50,066 nt of DNA from contig NZ_AUDW01000023.1 in the NCBI RefSeq assembly GCF_000425665.1, forward strand, positions 1 through 50,066, given 5' to 3'. The position numbers and the translations under genes are program-made. This document shows positions 20,224 through 28,479 of this stretch, piece by piece. Positions within the stretch are counted from its first letter, which is position 1; each line of letters opens with the position of its first letter. Under the pieces are notes generated by a model. That model ran no database searches. It was not told where the DNA came from and was given only the letters and a program-made list of their open reading frames with translations. Source of the DNA: Gemella cuniculi DSM 15828. GTDB taxonomy: Bacteria; Bacillota; Bacilli; Staphylococcales; Gemellaceae.

Positions 20224-21105
20224 CTAATCTTCTGCTAACTTTTTTAATAAAAATTCATCAAAGGCATGTTGAAATATTTTTTTATACTCCAATTTTTTAT
20301 AATTTATTACTTCTATATCCTTTATAGAATTTATAAGTTTGTTTTGAGAAGTTTTAGGAGTAATTATATCAAGATGTGAGTAGCAGTAATATACTTTAGC
20401 AAGAACCTTATTTGAGTAACTGAGTATATCAATTTCTTTTAATTGCTTTAGCATATTTTTTTCTTTGTGGGGATAAGCTCGGATGAATTCTCTTATACTT
20501 GAATAGAAGTTTATATCATTATCTGAATTATAAATATTTTCTAAATCACAAAGTGAGACATCAGCAACAAATATTTTTTGAATAGCTTTATTTATTGCTG
20601 AACATACGATACTAATTGCTCCTCCTTGTCCAACTCCACATAAGAAAATTGGAGAATTAGGAAACATCTCTTGAGTGATAGATATTACATCAAGACAATC
20701 TTGAAAGACATAGTTGTAATATGGTATGGACTGGTAATTATTTAATAGTGGAAAATGCGAACAAGATATGTTATTTTCACTATTACCTGCTTGTCCTCTT
20801 ATATGGACAGATATAACAGTATATCCCAAAAGACAATATCTACTTAAACTTAGATAATCTTTATTTAAAACTTTGTACTCTGGGAATTCTATAATTACAC
20901 CTTTGATTTTATCTTTTGGTATTATCATGTCAAATTGAATTTTAGAATTATCTATTGCATAAAAATAAACTTCGTAACAATTTGCACAAGGGTGATTTTT
21001 TAAAATTTGTTTTTTTGAATATAAAATATTTCTATTTTTTTCTAATTTCATTTGTATTATTTCTCCATAAAAATTTTGTGTTAGATAGAAATTTAAATTA
21101 GACAA
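20224..21105 (-). CDS. Esterase-like alpha/beta hydrolase lacking catalytic Ser
   Basis: A 293-residue paralogue of the upstream acetyl-xylan-esterase-like protein. The nucleophile elbow reads CGVGQGGAIS (codons GGA GTT GGA CAA GGA GGA) where active members have G-x-S-x-G-G, so the nucleophile Ser is Gly. The acid in CYSHLDIITP and a His in FQHAFDEF remain. The RGQ-motif is altered to HIRGQAGNSEN. It may be a non-catalytic partner, a binding protein or a decaying copy. The TTG start at 21105 abuts the upstream stop (TAATTG). ATG 21051 behind GGAG is an alternative that gives 275 residues, but the TTG start matches the sister's N-terminal length better. Confidence 0.75.
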   Translation of the reverse strand: MSNLNFYLTQNFYGEIIQMKLEKNRNILYSKKQILKNHPCANCYEVYFYAIDNSKIQFDMIIPKDKIKGVIIEFPEYKVLNKDYLSLSRYCLLGYTVISVHIRGQAGNSENNISCSHFPLLNNYQSIPYYNYVFQDCLDVISITQEMFPNSPIFLCGVGQGGAISIVCSAINKAIQKIFVADVSLCDLENIYNSDNDINFYSSIREFIRAYPHKEKNMLKQLKEIDILSYSNKVLAKVYYCYSHLDIITPKTSQNKLINSIKDIEVINYKKLEYKKIFQHAFDEFLLKKLAED

Positions 21106-22035
21106 TTATTGTTCTAATAGAAAACTTAAGACTTCATTTCCAAAAGGTGGAATGTCTTCATGAGAATATTTTTTATACAAGCATAATTTTTTTTCGGAGC
21201 TTATATTATTAAAAAGAGCATATTGTGTTTCAACTGGACAGTCTGAATCTAAGGCACTAATTCCAAAAAGTACTTTTGCTGAAATTTTTGGAGCAAAATT
21301 TTTACTATCAATAAAGGATAGTTTGTTAAAAAGATTAGAATCTAATTTCCCATCAACATTAAACCACCTTGAGTACAATCTAAGTTCTTCGTATGCTCCG
21401 ATATCCTTATCAAGATCATAAATTTTTTTAAAATCAGAAAGAAATGGATATAGTGAAATACATTTTTTTATATCTTTATTTAGTGCGGCACAAATTAATG
21501 AAAAAGCTCCTCCTTGTGATGCTCCAAAAGAATTTAAATTGTATCTATCAATATCAGGAAAAGTTTGTACAATTTTGACTAAAAGACACATATCAAGAAT
21601 ATTTTTAACATAGATCATATTGCTAATATCATCATCAATACCAGCTATTATGTGCCCAAATGCAGTCGCTCCTTTAACACCGCCGATATCTTCACTAAGT
21701 CCACCTTGTCCTCTAAAATCCATAGCAATTATGTCATATCCTAATGAACAGTATGCTGTTTTTTCAAGCCAGTTTCTACTTGAGGCAGGATATCCATGGA
21801 AATAAAAAAGGACAGGGATTTTTTTATTTTTGGGAATATTTTTTCTAATTTTTTTATTTTTTAAATATTTGGCATAAATTTTTGCACCGTCAAAGCTTGT
21901 AAAGTACAGATCATAATATTCTATATTATCAAAAGTAGAAAATGAAGTTTTAGTAAGATTATAATTTAGTGAAACAGTATTTATAAATTCTATTTTTTTA
22001 TTCCAAAATTTATTAAACTCATCGTTTTTGTCCAT
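21106..22035 (-). CDS. Acetyl-xylan esterase / cephalosporin-C deacetylase-like hydrolase
   Basis: This 309-residue alpha/beta hydrolase of the AXE1 family removes acetyl groups from sugars or small esters. The RGQGG motif (MDFRGQGGLSEDIGG), the nucleophile in GASQGGAFSL, the acid Asp in SALDSDCPVETQ and the His in KYSHEDIPPFGNE are all present. It is cytoplasmic by the absence of a signal peptide, which fits enzymes acting on imported acetylated oligosaccharides. ATG 22035 follows AAGGAG. It is cotranscribed with the following paralogue that lacks the Ser. Length is normal (about 310-320 residues). Confidence 0.85.
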   Translation of the reverse strand: MDKNDEFNKFWNKKIEFINTVSLNYNLTKTSFSTFDNIEYYDLYFTSFDGAKIYAKYLKNKKIRKNIPKNKKIPVLFYFHGYPASSRNWLEKTAYCSLGYDIIAMDFRGQGGLSEDIGGVKGATAFGHIIAGIDDDISNMIYVKNILDMCLLVKIVQTFPDIDRYNLNSFGASQGGAFSLICAALNKDIKKCISLYPFLSDFKKIYDLDKDIGAYEELRLYSRWFNVDGKLDSNLFNKLSFIDSKNFAPKISAKVLFGISALDSDCPVETQYALFNNISSEKKLCLYKKYSHEDIPPFGNEVLSFLLEQ

Positions 22036-22224
22036 ATAAGTTACTCCTTAAAAAATATTTTTAACTAGATTATGTATTTGTGCTTTGTAAATTTATAGTA
22101 GCACATAACCTTTAAAAATTCTATAAAACTATATATTATATTTTTTAACTTTTTATTGTATGATATTTTTAAATTATTTTATTAGAAAATTATTAGAATT
22201 ACTGCAAAATTTTTATCATAATAT

Positions 22225-22253
22225 TTGAAAAAGTTTATTATATATAGTAAAAT
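22225..22253 (+). promoter_or_regulatory. Candidate promoter of CorC-type gene
   Basis: TTGAAA (22225-22230) and TAAAAT (22248-22253) are 17 bp apart and 42 bp before the start codon. Confidence 0.6.
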
Positions 22254-22294
22254 TATTTATTAATATATCAAGAAAGAGGTTAAATTAAACCATT

Positions 22295-23596
22295 ATGGAT
22301 CTCAGTATCTTATTTAAAATTTTAATTATAATATTTTTACTAATGGCTTCTGCAATATTTGTTATGTTCGAATTTGCACTTGTGAAGTTAAGACCGACTA
22401 GAATAAAAGAATTAGCAGAAACTGGCAATAAAACAGCCAAAATACTGCTAACTATGGTAGAGCAATTAGATCATTATTTATCAGCAACTCAGTTAGGAAT
22501 TACTATCGTATCATTAGGTCTTGGATGGCTAGGTGAGTCAACTTTTCATGCGTTGTTCAATCCATTATTTGAACTGTTTAATATGAGTTCTACTCTTACG
22601 CATACAATTTCATTAGTTTTCTCGTTTGCTTTTATGACACTACTTCATGTTGTATTAGGGGAGTTAGTCCCAAAAACTATTGCGATTCAAGAGGCAGAGA
22701 AAACATGTTTTAAAGTAGCATGGCCAATGTATATGTTCGATAAGTTAATGCGTCCATTAGTTTGGTTGTTAAATTCATTAGCAAATCTTATAGCGAAACT
22801 TTTTGGAGTTGAACCAGCTTCAGAGCATGATGATATTCATAGTGAACAAGAATTAAGAACAATTATGAAATCATCAAGAGCACATGGTCAAATTAATGAT
22901 ACAGAGTATCGTTATGTTGAGAGAGTTTTTGAGTTTGATAACAAAATTGCTAAAGAAATTATGACACCAAGGACAGAAGTAGAAGCTATTGATATGAGCG
23001 ATTCATTAGGAATCATAATGCGTCAATTAAAGCAGGAAGAATATACAAGATATCCAGTTATAGAAGATGGTGATAAAGACCAAATCATAGGTATTTTGAA
23101 TGTTAAGAAACTTTTGTTTACCGATAAACCATTAGAAACAACAGAAGATTTAACAGAGTATATAACACCAGCGATAAAAGTTTTTGAACATACACCAATT
23201 TCTCAAGTGCTTTCGATAATAAAACAAAATCGTGAGCATATGATAGTTATTACCGATGAGTATGGAGGAACTAGTGGTGTTGTAACTCTTGAAGACATTG
23301 TAGAAGAAATTACTGGTGAGATTCGTGATGAATTTGACGAAGATGAGCAAAGTTTAATAAAAAAATTAAAGAATGGACATTATCTTGTAGATGGATGGGT
23401 ACCAATCCAAGATATTAATGCACTCTTCAAAGTCAATCTTCCACATGAAGAAGTGGATACAATAGGTGCTTACGTGTATATGGAAAAATATGAGGCTAAG
23501 GTAGGTGCTGTGTATTCAATAGATAAACTTACTTTTGTGGTAAGAAAAGTAGAAGAAAACCAAATAAGAACACTAGAAGTTTGGAAAGAAAAATAA
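22295..23596 (+). CDS. CNNM/CorC-type membrane protein (DUF21-CBS-CorC_HlyC)
   Basis: A 433-residue protein with an N-terminal CNNM/DUF21 membrane domain (residues about 1-190, four hydrophobic segments; SATQLGITIVSLGLGWLGES is a typical stretch), two CBS domains (about 215-335; IMTPRTEVEAIDM, VITDEYGGTSGVVTLEDIVEEI) and a C-terminal transporter-associated CorC_HlyC domain (about 350-430). Proteins of this family export or balance Mg2+ or Co2+ and are often misnamed hemolysins. GAGG lies a rather long 15 nt before ATG 22295. It is monocistronic between a promoter and a terminator. Confidence 0.92.
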   Translation: MDLSILFKILIIIFLLMASAIFVMFEFALVKLRPTRIKELAETGNKTAKILLTMVEQLDHYLSATQLGITIVSLGLGWLGESTFHALFNPLFELFNMSSTLTHTISLVFSFAFMTLLHVVLGELVPKTIAIQEAEKTCFKVAWPMYMFDKLMRPLVWLLNSLANLIAKLFGVEPASEHDDIHSEQELRTIMKSSRAHGQINDTEYRYVERVFEFDNKIAKEIMTPRTEVEAIDMSDSLGIIMRQLKQEEYTRYPVIEDGDKDQIIGILNVKKLLFTDKPLETTEDLTEYITPAIKVFEHTPISQVLSIIKQNREHMIVITDEYGGTSGVVTLEDIVEEITGEIRDEFDEDEQSLIKKLKNGHYLVDGWVPIQDINALFKVNLPHEEVDTIGAYVYMEKYEAKVGAVYSIDKLTFVVRKVEENQIRTLEVWKEK

Positions 23597-23702
23597 AAAT
23601 TAGGCTTTAAGCGAGGAATTTAAAAGGAAAATATTGAATTTAATACTTGAGTAAATTACTTTAAGATTTTTCCTGAAAATGTTTAGATAATAAAAAATAT
23701 AG

Positions 23703-23736
23703 AAAACTACGATTAGAAAGAAATCGTAGTTTTTTA
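23703..23736 (+). terminator. Intrinsic terminator after CorC-type gene
   Basis: AAAACTACGATT (23703-23714) pairs with AATCGTAGTTTT (23722-23733), followed by more T residues. Confidence 0.88.
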
Positions 23737-23824
23737 TTTGACAAATTTTGAAATAAATTATGTGATAATTTTAGAAGAATTTTTATTAAGTAGAATGAGA
23801 TTTTATATTGTTATTACAAAGCGG

Positions 23825-23833
23825 TGATATAAT
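23825..23833 (+). promoter_or_regulatory. Extended -10 promoter element
   Basis: TGATATAAT (23825-23833) is a TGn-TATAAT extended -10, about 65 bp before the next start codon. A nearly consensus TTGACA at 23738-23743 is too far away to be its -35. A similar extended -10 occurs at 25337-25345. Confidence 0.45.
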
Positions 23834-23898
23834 GAGTTGAAATTTAAAAGTATTGAATTTAGTTTTATATAAAATTTATTTTATGAAAGGAGAAAAAA

Positions 23899-24426
23899 AT
23901 GTTTTTGATTAGAACACTTGTATTAAAAATAAAAGAATACTCTAAAAATAATATTCCATTTGTTTATGCAATAGCACTTTTTATTAGTTTAATAATTTGT
24001 ACAGCGATATATTTTCTTTTAAGAGGAGAATATTTAAATATTGAACTCTTAAAATGGTTATCAACATTTGTTTTGGCAATACCTGCGATAGTAACTTATA
24101 TTTATGATAAAAAATTTAAAGAAAACGACTATTATTTTAAAGAATTAAAAAATATGATAGAGGTTACTGATAATTACAATAAACAAATTTCTGAAATTGT
24201 AGATAATATTAAAGAAAATAATATTACTATTTATGATATTTCAAAATTAAGAAATATTCTAACAGCTTATGAATATATTTCTAGTAATCATGAATTTCAA
24301 AATAGGAAGAAATCTATAGAAGAATGTCAAAAAATAAATAAAGGTGCTGTTAATGTAATTAATATGCTAAATTATGAAGGAATATTAGCGGCACTCCACA
24401 CTGGCAAAACCGAGAGTATCAAATAA
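23899..24426 (+). CDS. Two-TM protein, probable N-terminal half of a split gene
   Basis: A 175-residue protein with two membrane helices (about residues 20-40 and 50-68), then a cytoplasmic helical region. I do not recognise a named family. A good AAAGGAG precedes ATG 23899. After its stop, a second frame runs open from 24389 without any stop into the next ORF (24488-25186), which itself has no ribosome-binding site. Removing one A from the AAAA run at 24406-24409 would fuse the two into one protein of about 430 residues. A frameshift mutation, a sequencing indel or two genuine genes are all possible. Confidence 0.65.
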   Translation: MFLIRTLVLKIKEYSKNNIPFVYAIALFISLIICTAIYFLLRGEYLNIELLKWLSTFVLAIPAIVTYIYDKKFKENDYYFKELKNMIEVTDNYNKQISEIVDNIKENNITIYDISKLRNILTAYEYISSNHEFQNRKKSIEECQKINKGAVNVINMLNYEGILAALHTGKTESIK

Positions 24427-24487
24427 AGAAGAAAATATTGAAAATATTGCTAATGATGATAAAATTACGAATTGGGCTAATAAGACA

Positions 24488-25186
24488 ATGGATTTAATTA
24501 ATCAACTGATAAAAACAATAGTGAAAACTAAAAATGTGAATTTAGAATTTCTTTCTAGTGAGGAGTATGATGTTTTTATTGGTATTGATTTTTCATTAAT
24601 AAGAAATTTAGAATTAAAAAATAAAAGTTTTATAAGATGTACTTTTAATAGTGATTTTAACTGTGAGAATTTTATAGGGTGCGAATATATTGATTGCAGT
24701 ATGTTTAATGGCAAAAATTATTATGAATTTTCTAATGAGATAGATGAATATATTTTTTGTGATTATATAGAGGATTACGTGCTTCCTGATGTGAATAAAT
24801 CTACCAATATTATAGAGATAAAGGAAAAGCTGTTTATAGAATTAAAAGATAAATTAAAAGATAAATTAAAAGATACTTTGGAGGGAGAATCTGAAGACTA
24901 TATTTTTTATAGTAAAAATTATGAAAAGATTATTGGAAAATGGAAGGGGTGGTTTTCAAGACCTAGAGAAGCAGACAGACAAATCTATATATTTGTAATA
25001 AGAGTAAGCGATAATGTTTTTCAAATATTAATCTTTGATTTTAAAAACTACAAAAAACTTATAGAAAGAAAAAAAATAGAAAGTAATAATAAGTACTGGT
25101 TTTATTTTATAAAATACATGAAGGATAATATGATTTATGAAACACGTAATCGAGAGAAAATTAAAATAATAACTAGAAAAATCTAA
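24488..25186 (+). CDS. Pentapeptide-like protein, probable C-terminal half of split gene
   Basis: The 232-residue ORF begins at ATG 24488 with no ribosome-binding site, while its frame stays open upstream to 24389. The N-terminal third has a short pentapeptide-repeat-like run (LKNKSFIRCTFNSDFNCENF, then IGCEYIDCSMFNG). A 12-bp tandem repeat (TTAAAAGATAAA-like, about 24842-24875) encodes KDKLKDKLKDT. The rest is mixed alpha/beta and lysine-rich, ending IKIITRKI. I do not recognise a function. It is best read with the preceding gene as one frameshifted membrane protein. Confidence 0.5.
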   Translation: MDLINQLIKTIVKTKNVNLEFLSSEEYDVFIGIDFSLIRNLELKNKSFIRCTFNSDFNCENFIGCEYIDCSMFNGKNYYEFSNEIDEYIFCDYIEDYVLPDVNKSTNIIEIKEKLFIELKDKLKDKLKDTLEGESEDYIFYSKNYEKIIGKWKGWFSRPREADRQIYIFVIRVSDNVFQILIFDFKNYKKLIERKKIESNNKYWFYFIKYMKDNMIYETRNREKIKIITRKI

Positions 25187-25477
25187 AAGTAAAGAAGTAG
25201 TTTAGAAGTCTTAATGGTGAGTTAGAAATAAATAAAACACTTTATAGAATTTCAATAATAAACTTTTATATTTTCAGAATTTTTTAGAACTTTTATGATA
25301 ATATTTTCAATATTCCATATTTAGTCCATATCAGAGTGATATAATCTTAATAGGGATTTCTTATATAAAACCTCTTTCTTAGGGGTGGAAGGGGATTTAT
25401 ATATGTAAATTTAGAGAATTTATTGGTATAGGGTTATATATCATTGATTCTCGAATTTTTGTAGTAAAGGAGTGTGA
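25187..25477 (+). other. Leader region of DUF4231 gene
   Basis: The stretch holds an extended -10 (TGATATAAT, 25337-25345) without a clear -35, and an untranslated leader of about 130 nt. The leader contains possible short hairpins, one with GAGAAT/ATTCTC arms around 25412-25452. No known riboswitch pattern was recognised. Confidence 0.35.
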
Positions 25478-25483
25478 GTGAGA

Positions 25484-25948
25484 ATGCAACTATCAGAGCA
25501 AGAATATATTGAAAAGCGCGTTAATGCTCAGATAGAAATTTTTACAAAAAAAAGCATACAGCATAGACGGCGATATAAGGTGCTAAAAATAACGGAAATA
25601 TTATCGGGGTTTCTTATAGCGGTGTGTTGTGCTATTCCTATGGAAAGTAATAAATACAGAGTTTTGTCTGTTTGCTTGGCTAGTTTGGGTTTGTTATGTG
25701 AAGGAATTATTAGTTTGTACAATGCAAAAGAACATTGGATTTCTTATCAACATACGGTTCAATTATTAGAAAAAGAAAAGTATTTATACAAAGGGAAAGC
25801 GGAGAAATATGAAAATAAAAAAAATTCATTAACTATTTTTATAAGTTCTTGTGAGGCTATTATTTCTGAAGAGATAAATAATTGGAAAGTTATTCAAAGT
25901 AAGGAAATTAAAGTACCCACACCAAAAGAAACTAATGTAGCGTTGTAA
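25484..25948 (+). CDS. DUF4231/SLATT-type two-TM protein
   Basis: A 154-residue protein with an N-terminal charged helix (YIEKRVNAQIEIFTKKSIQHRRRYKVLK), two membrane helices (about residues 36-51 and 58-80) and a C-terminal helical part with the typical EHWISYQHTVQLLEKEKYLY motif. This matches DUF4231 of the SLATT superfamily, predicted pore-forming effectors of nucleotide-dependent defence and conflict systems. AAAGGAG lies 11 nt before ATG 25484; GTG 25478 is an alternative start two codons earlier. No cyclase or SLOG partner is visible beside it, so it stands alone. Effector function is inferred from the family. Confidence 0.7.
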   Translation: MQLSEQEYIEKRVNAQIEIFTKKSIQHRRRYKVLKITEILSGFLIAVCCAIPMESNKYRVLSVCLASLGLLCEGIISLYNAKEHWISYQHTVQLLEKEKYLYKGKAEKYENKKNSLTIFISSCEAIISEEINNWKVIQSKEIKVPTPKETNVAL

Positions 25949-26286
25949 ATATAGCGTGAAAATATATTTTTTCTTTAGGTGTATTAATGATGTAATTGAG
26001 GATTTAAAAATAGAATAGTGTAGAAATAAGGGGTGGATATAAAAATATTGTCGTATAATTACTAAAAAAGACTAATTTGAATCTATGATGATTTGCTTGA
26101 TTTAGATAAAAAAGTTTTATTTTAAATTTTGAAAATAATTTATTATGATAAAAATGATAAGAGTAAAATCAAGAAATTTAAATTTTTGTTTTTACTCTTG
26201 TCTATAATTATCTACGGCCTACTTTTTTATATAGGTAGTGGAGTAGAAATTTTTTTGTGGAAGGTAGTAAGATAGAAAGGTTAGAA
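25949..26286. other. Intergenic stretch with one hairpin, no gene
   Basis: AAGAGTAAAA (26159-26168) and TTTTACTCTT (26190-26199) form a 10-bp stem with further AT pairing inside, but no T run follows, so its role is unclear. I see no convincing promoter or ORF in the remainder. Confidence 0.4.
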
Positions 26287-26869
26287 ATGAATTATAATAT
26301 ATTAGTTGTAGATGACGAAGAACTTATTTTAGAAGGTATAGGTGAATATTTAAAAGAAGCAGGATATGTTGTTTTACGTGCGATGGATGGGATTGAAGCT
26401 ATGGAATTATTCGATAAGTACAGTATACATCTAATAGTTCTGGATTTACTCTTACCCAAGAAAGATGGATTCGAGGTATTAAGAGAAATTCGTAGTAAAA
26501 GTGCAGTTCCTATCATTATTTTGAGTGCACTCGAAGATGAACCAATACAATTAAAAGGTTTTGATCTGAAAGCAGATGACTATGTTGTAAAACCAGTTTC
26601 TCTAGCACTATTACAAAAAAGAGTAGAAGTTTTGTTAGAAAGACATTATAGAGAACATGATATTTGGAAATATAAAGATTCTGAAATTTTTCTTGAACAA
26701 TGTAAACAAAGCTGTTACGAGAGATACTATATTAGATGCTGTGTGGAAAGATAAAGATGATATACCATTCGATAGGATAATAGATTCTTATGTGAAAAAT
26801 TTGAGGAAAAAGTTGGGTTTAGATTGTATAGTTACCATAAAGAATGTAGGATATAAAATGAGCCTATGA
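26287..26869 (+). pseudogene. Broken OmpR-family response regulator
   Basis: The receiver domain is complete: DDEE at residues 9-12, phospho-acceptor Asp53 in LDLLLP, Ser in LSALED, and Lys in VKPV. Reading from ATG 26287 (AAAGG upstream; the GTG at 26257 is unlikely) ends at 26754 in an unrelated tail, KQSCYERYYIRCCVER. In another frame, 26669-26869 encodes the last two thirds of a winged-helix domain (KFFLNNVNKAVTRDTILDAV to IKNVGYKMSL). About 30 residues that normally link the receiver to recognition elements are missing. This indicates an internal deletion near 26650-26680 plus a frame change. DNA binding is therefore lost. The partner kinase immediately downstream is intact. Confidence 0.8.
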
Positions 26870-28251
26870 TAAAAATTATGATAAAAAACATAAAAATTTT
26901 TCCTAAAACATTTTTCAAAATTCTGGGAATCTTAAATAGTATTATCATTTTTATACATGTGATTATTTATATTACCTTTCCATCGTATTATATAAATAGT
27001 CAAAAAGAGAAAATTTGTCGCAGTGCAGACATTATGGTGGAATATTTAAAAGGAAAGAGTGAAGCTGATATAACAGAAATACTAATTGCTTATTCCAAAA
27101 ACATTAATATAACCGCACATTTAAAAAAAGATGTAGCTAATGGGAAGCTCCCTCTAGTTCATGATTTAACAATAGATGAAAGAGACCATGCTGGTTATAT
27201 TATTGTTGAGGAAAGAATAATAAGAACAAAGGAAGATAAAGCAGTAACTGTTCAGTTTGTGGTAGGAAGTAATTTGCTACAAGATGCTATTGATATAACA
27301 CTACTTTATCTTCCTTTTACATTAATTTCAACTTTGATTTTTTCAATTATTTTTTCGCATTTCTATTCAAAAAAGTTAGTTACGCCATTGTTGCATATAG
27401 CAAAAATAACTAAAAAAATGGAGAATATGGAGTATGATGCGAAATTTAATGAAGATAATAAAGATGAGTTAGGGGAGGTGGGTTTTCAAATTAACAAAGT
27501 TTATAAAAATTTATTATCAACTATTGATGAACTTGAGAAAACAAACGAAAATTTATTAAATCTTCAAGAACAAAAAGTAGCTTTTTTACGTGGAGTTTCT
27601 CATGAATTTAAAACTCCACTGACAAGTGTTAGAATATTATTGGAGAGTATGAAGTGTAATGTAGGAAAATATAGAGATCACACTACTTACTTAGAAAAAA
27701 GTATACGTCAAATTGATAATTTAAATGAATTATTAAAGAATATTTTAGAGTCATCAAAATTTGAAGAATGGACAGAGGATAAAGAAAAGCTATATTTAAA
27801 AGAAAATTTGGAACAAATTATAAAACGTTATAGAGAACTTTATGTTGTGAAAAATATAGTCATTCATAATGAAGTTTTTGATGATATTGTTGTTGTGATG
27901 AATTTTCATGCATTGGAAAAAATTTTATCAAATGTTATAAGTAATGCTATAAAATACTCTAATAAAAATACAGAGGTATCAATTTATGTTGAAAACAGTT
28001 GTGTGATAATAGATAATGAATGTGATCCGTTAAATGAAAAGGAATTAGAAAATTTGTTTAATATATTTTATCATTCACAAGTTGTTAATAAATTACAAGA
28101 AGGAACAGGGGTAGGGCTTTATATTGTAAAGAATATACTAGAAAGTTACCAAATGGAATATAGTTTTATGCCTTTTGAAAAGGGGATGAGATTTAAAATA
28201 AATTTAGAAGGAGTTTTAGATAACACGCACGATACAGATCAGAGTATTTAA
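26866..28251 (+). CDS. Sensor histidine kinase (orphaned)
   Basis: A 461-residue membrane kinase with two helices (about residues 18-38 and 141-162) flanking an extracellular domain, a HAMP-like linker, HisKA with His in RGVSHEFKTPLTSV (about residue 245), N box ISNAIKYSNKN, and G2 GTGVGLYIVKNILES. The G1 box is degenerate (DNECDPL in place of D-x-G-x-G). Its ATG overlaps the stop of the regulator remnant (ATGA), the normal arrangement for a cognate pair. The general type is VncS/VanS-like. With its regulator broken it may be silent, or may cross-talk with the other system in this window. Confidence 0.85.
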   Translation: MIKIMIKNIKIFPKTFFKILGILNSIIIFIHVIIYITFPSYYINSQKEKICRSADIMVEYLKGKSEADITEILIAYSKNINITAHLKKDVANGKLPLVHDLTIDERDHAGYIIVEERIIRTKEDKAVTVQFVVGSNLLQDAIDITLLYLPFTLISTLIFSIIFSHFYSKKLVTPLLHIAKITKKMENMEYDAKFNEDNKDELGEVGFQINKVYKNLLSTIDELEKTNENLLNLQEQKVAFLRGVSHEFKTPLTSVRILLESMKCNVGKYRDHTTYLEKSIRQIDNLNELLKNILESSKFEEWTEDKEKLYLKENLEQIIKRYRELYVVKNIVIHNEVFDDIVVVMNFHALEKILSNVISNAIKYSNKNTEVSIYVENSCVIIDNECDPLNEKELENLFNIFYHSQVVNKLQEGTGVGLYIVKNILESYQMEYSFMPFEKGMRFKINLEGVLDNTHDTDQSI

Positions 28252-28269
28252 AGATACTCTGATTTTTTT
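28238..28269 (+). terminator. Terminator overlapping kinase stop codon
   Basis: ATCAGAGTAT (28238-28247) pairs with ATACTCTGAT (28254-28263) and is followed by a run of T residues; the left arm includes the last codons of the kinase. Confidence 0.9.
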
Positions 28270-28426
28270 ATTGGAAATTTACTTAATTTAAGGATATAAT
28301 AATTTTTTAATATTAGCTTAGCAGGCTAATTTATTAGCTAATTTTTTTCTTTATGATAGTTATCTAAAATGAAATTATTATGAATATATATTAAAAAAGT
28401 ATATAAACTATTTTTTGCTTTACTAA

Positions 28427-28458
28427 TACGAACAATAATGGTATCATTAACGTATAAT
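28427..28458 (+). promoter_or_regulatory. Promoter region of purR with PurBox-like motif
   Basis: TATAAT lies at 28453-28458. ATACGAACAAT (28427-28437) resembles the PurR operator core (C-C-G-A-A-C-A) and sits where the -35 would be, which would allow autorepression. The spacing and the second half-site are not clear. Confidence 0.35.
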
Positions 28459-28479
28459 ATACGATTTAAGGAGTATAAG

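Noticed and set aside
21620-21805. Plus-strand ORF of 61 codons inside the esterase gene
   Set aside because: It is fully embedded antisense to a well-supported gene and has no ribosome-binding site.
26129-26233. Promoter for the broken response regulator
   Set aside because: TTGAAA and TTGTCT elements exist, but no -10 lies at 15-19 bp, so no specific promoter is called.
26657-26869. A separate small DNA-binding protein gene starting at ATG 26657
   Set aside because: It has no ribosome-binding site and is clearly the C-terminal part of an OmpR-type winged helix belonging to the truncated regulator.
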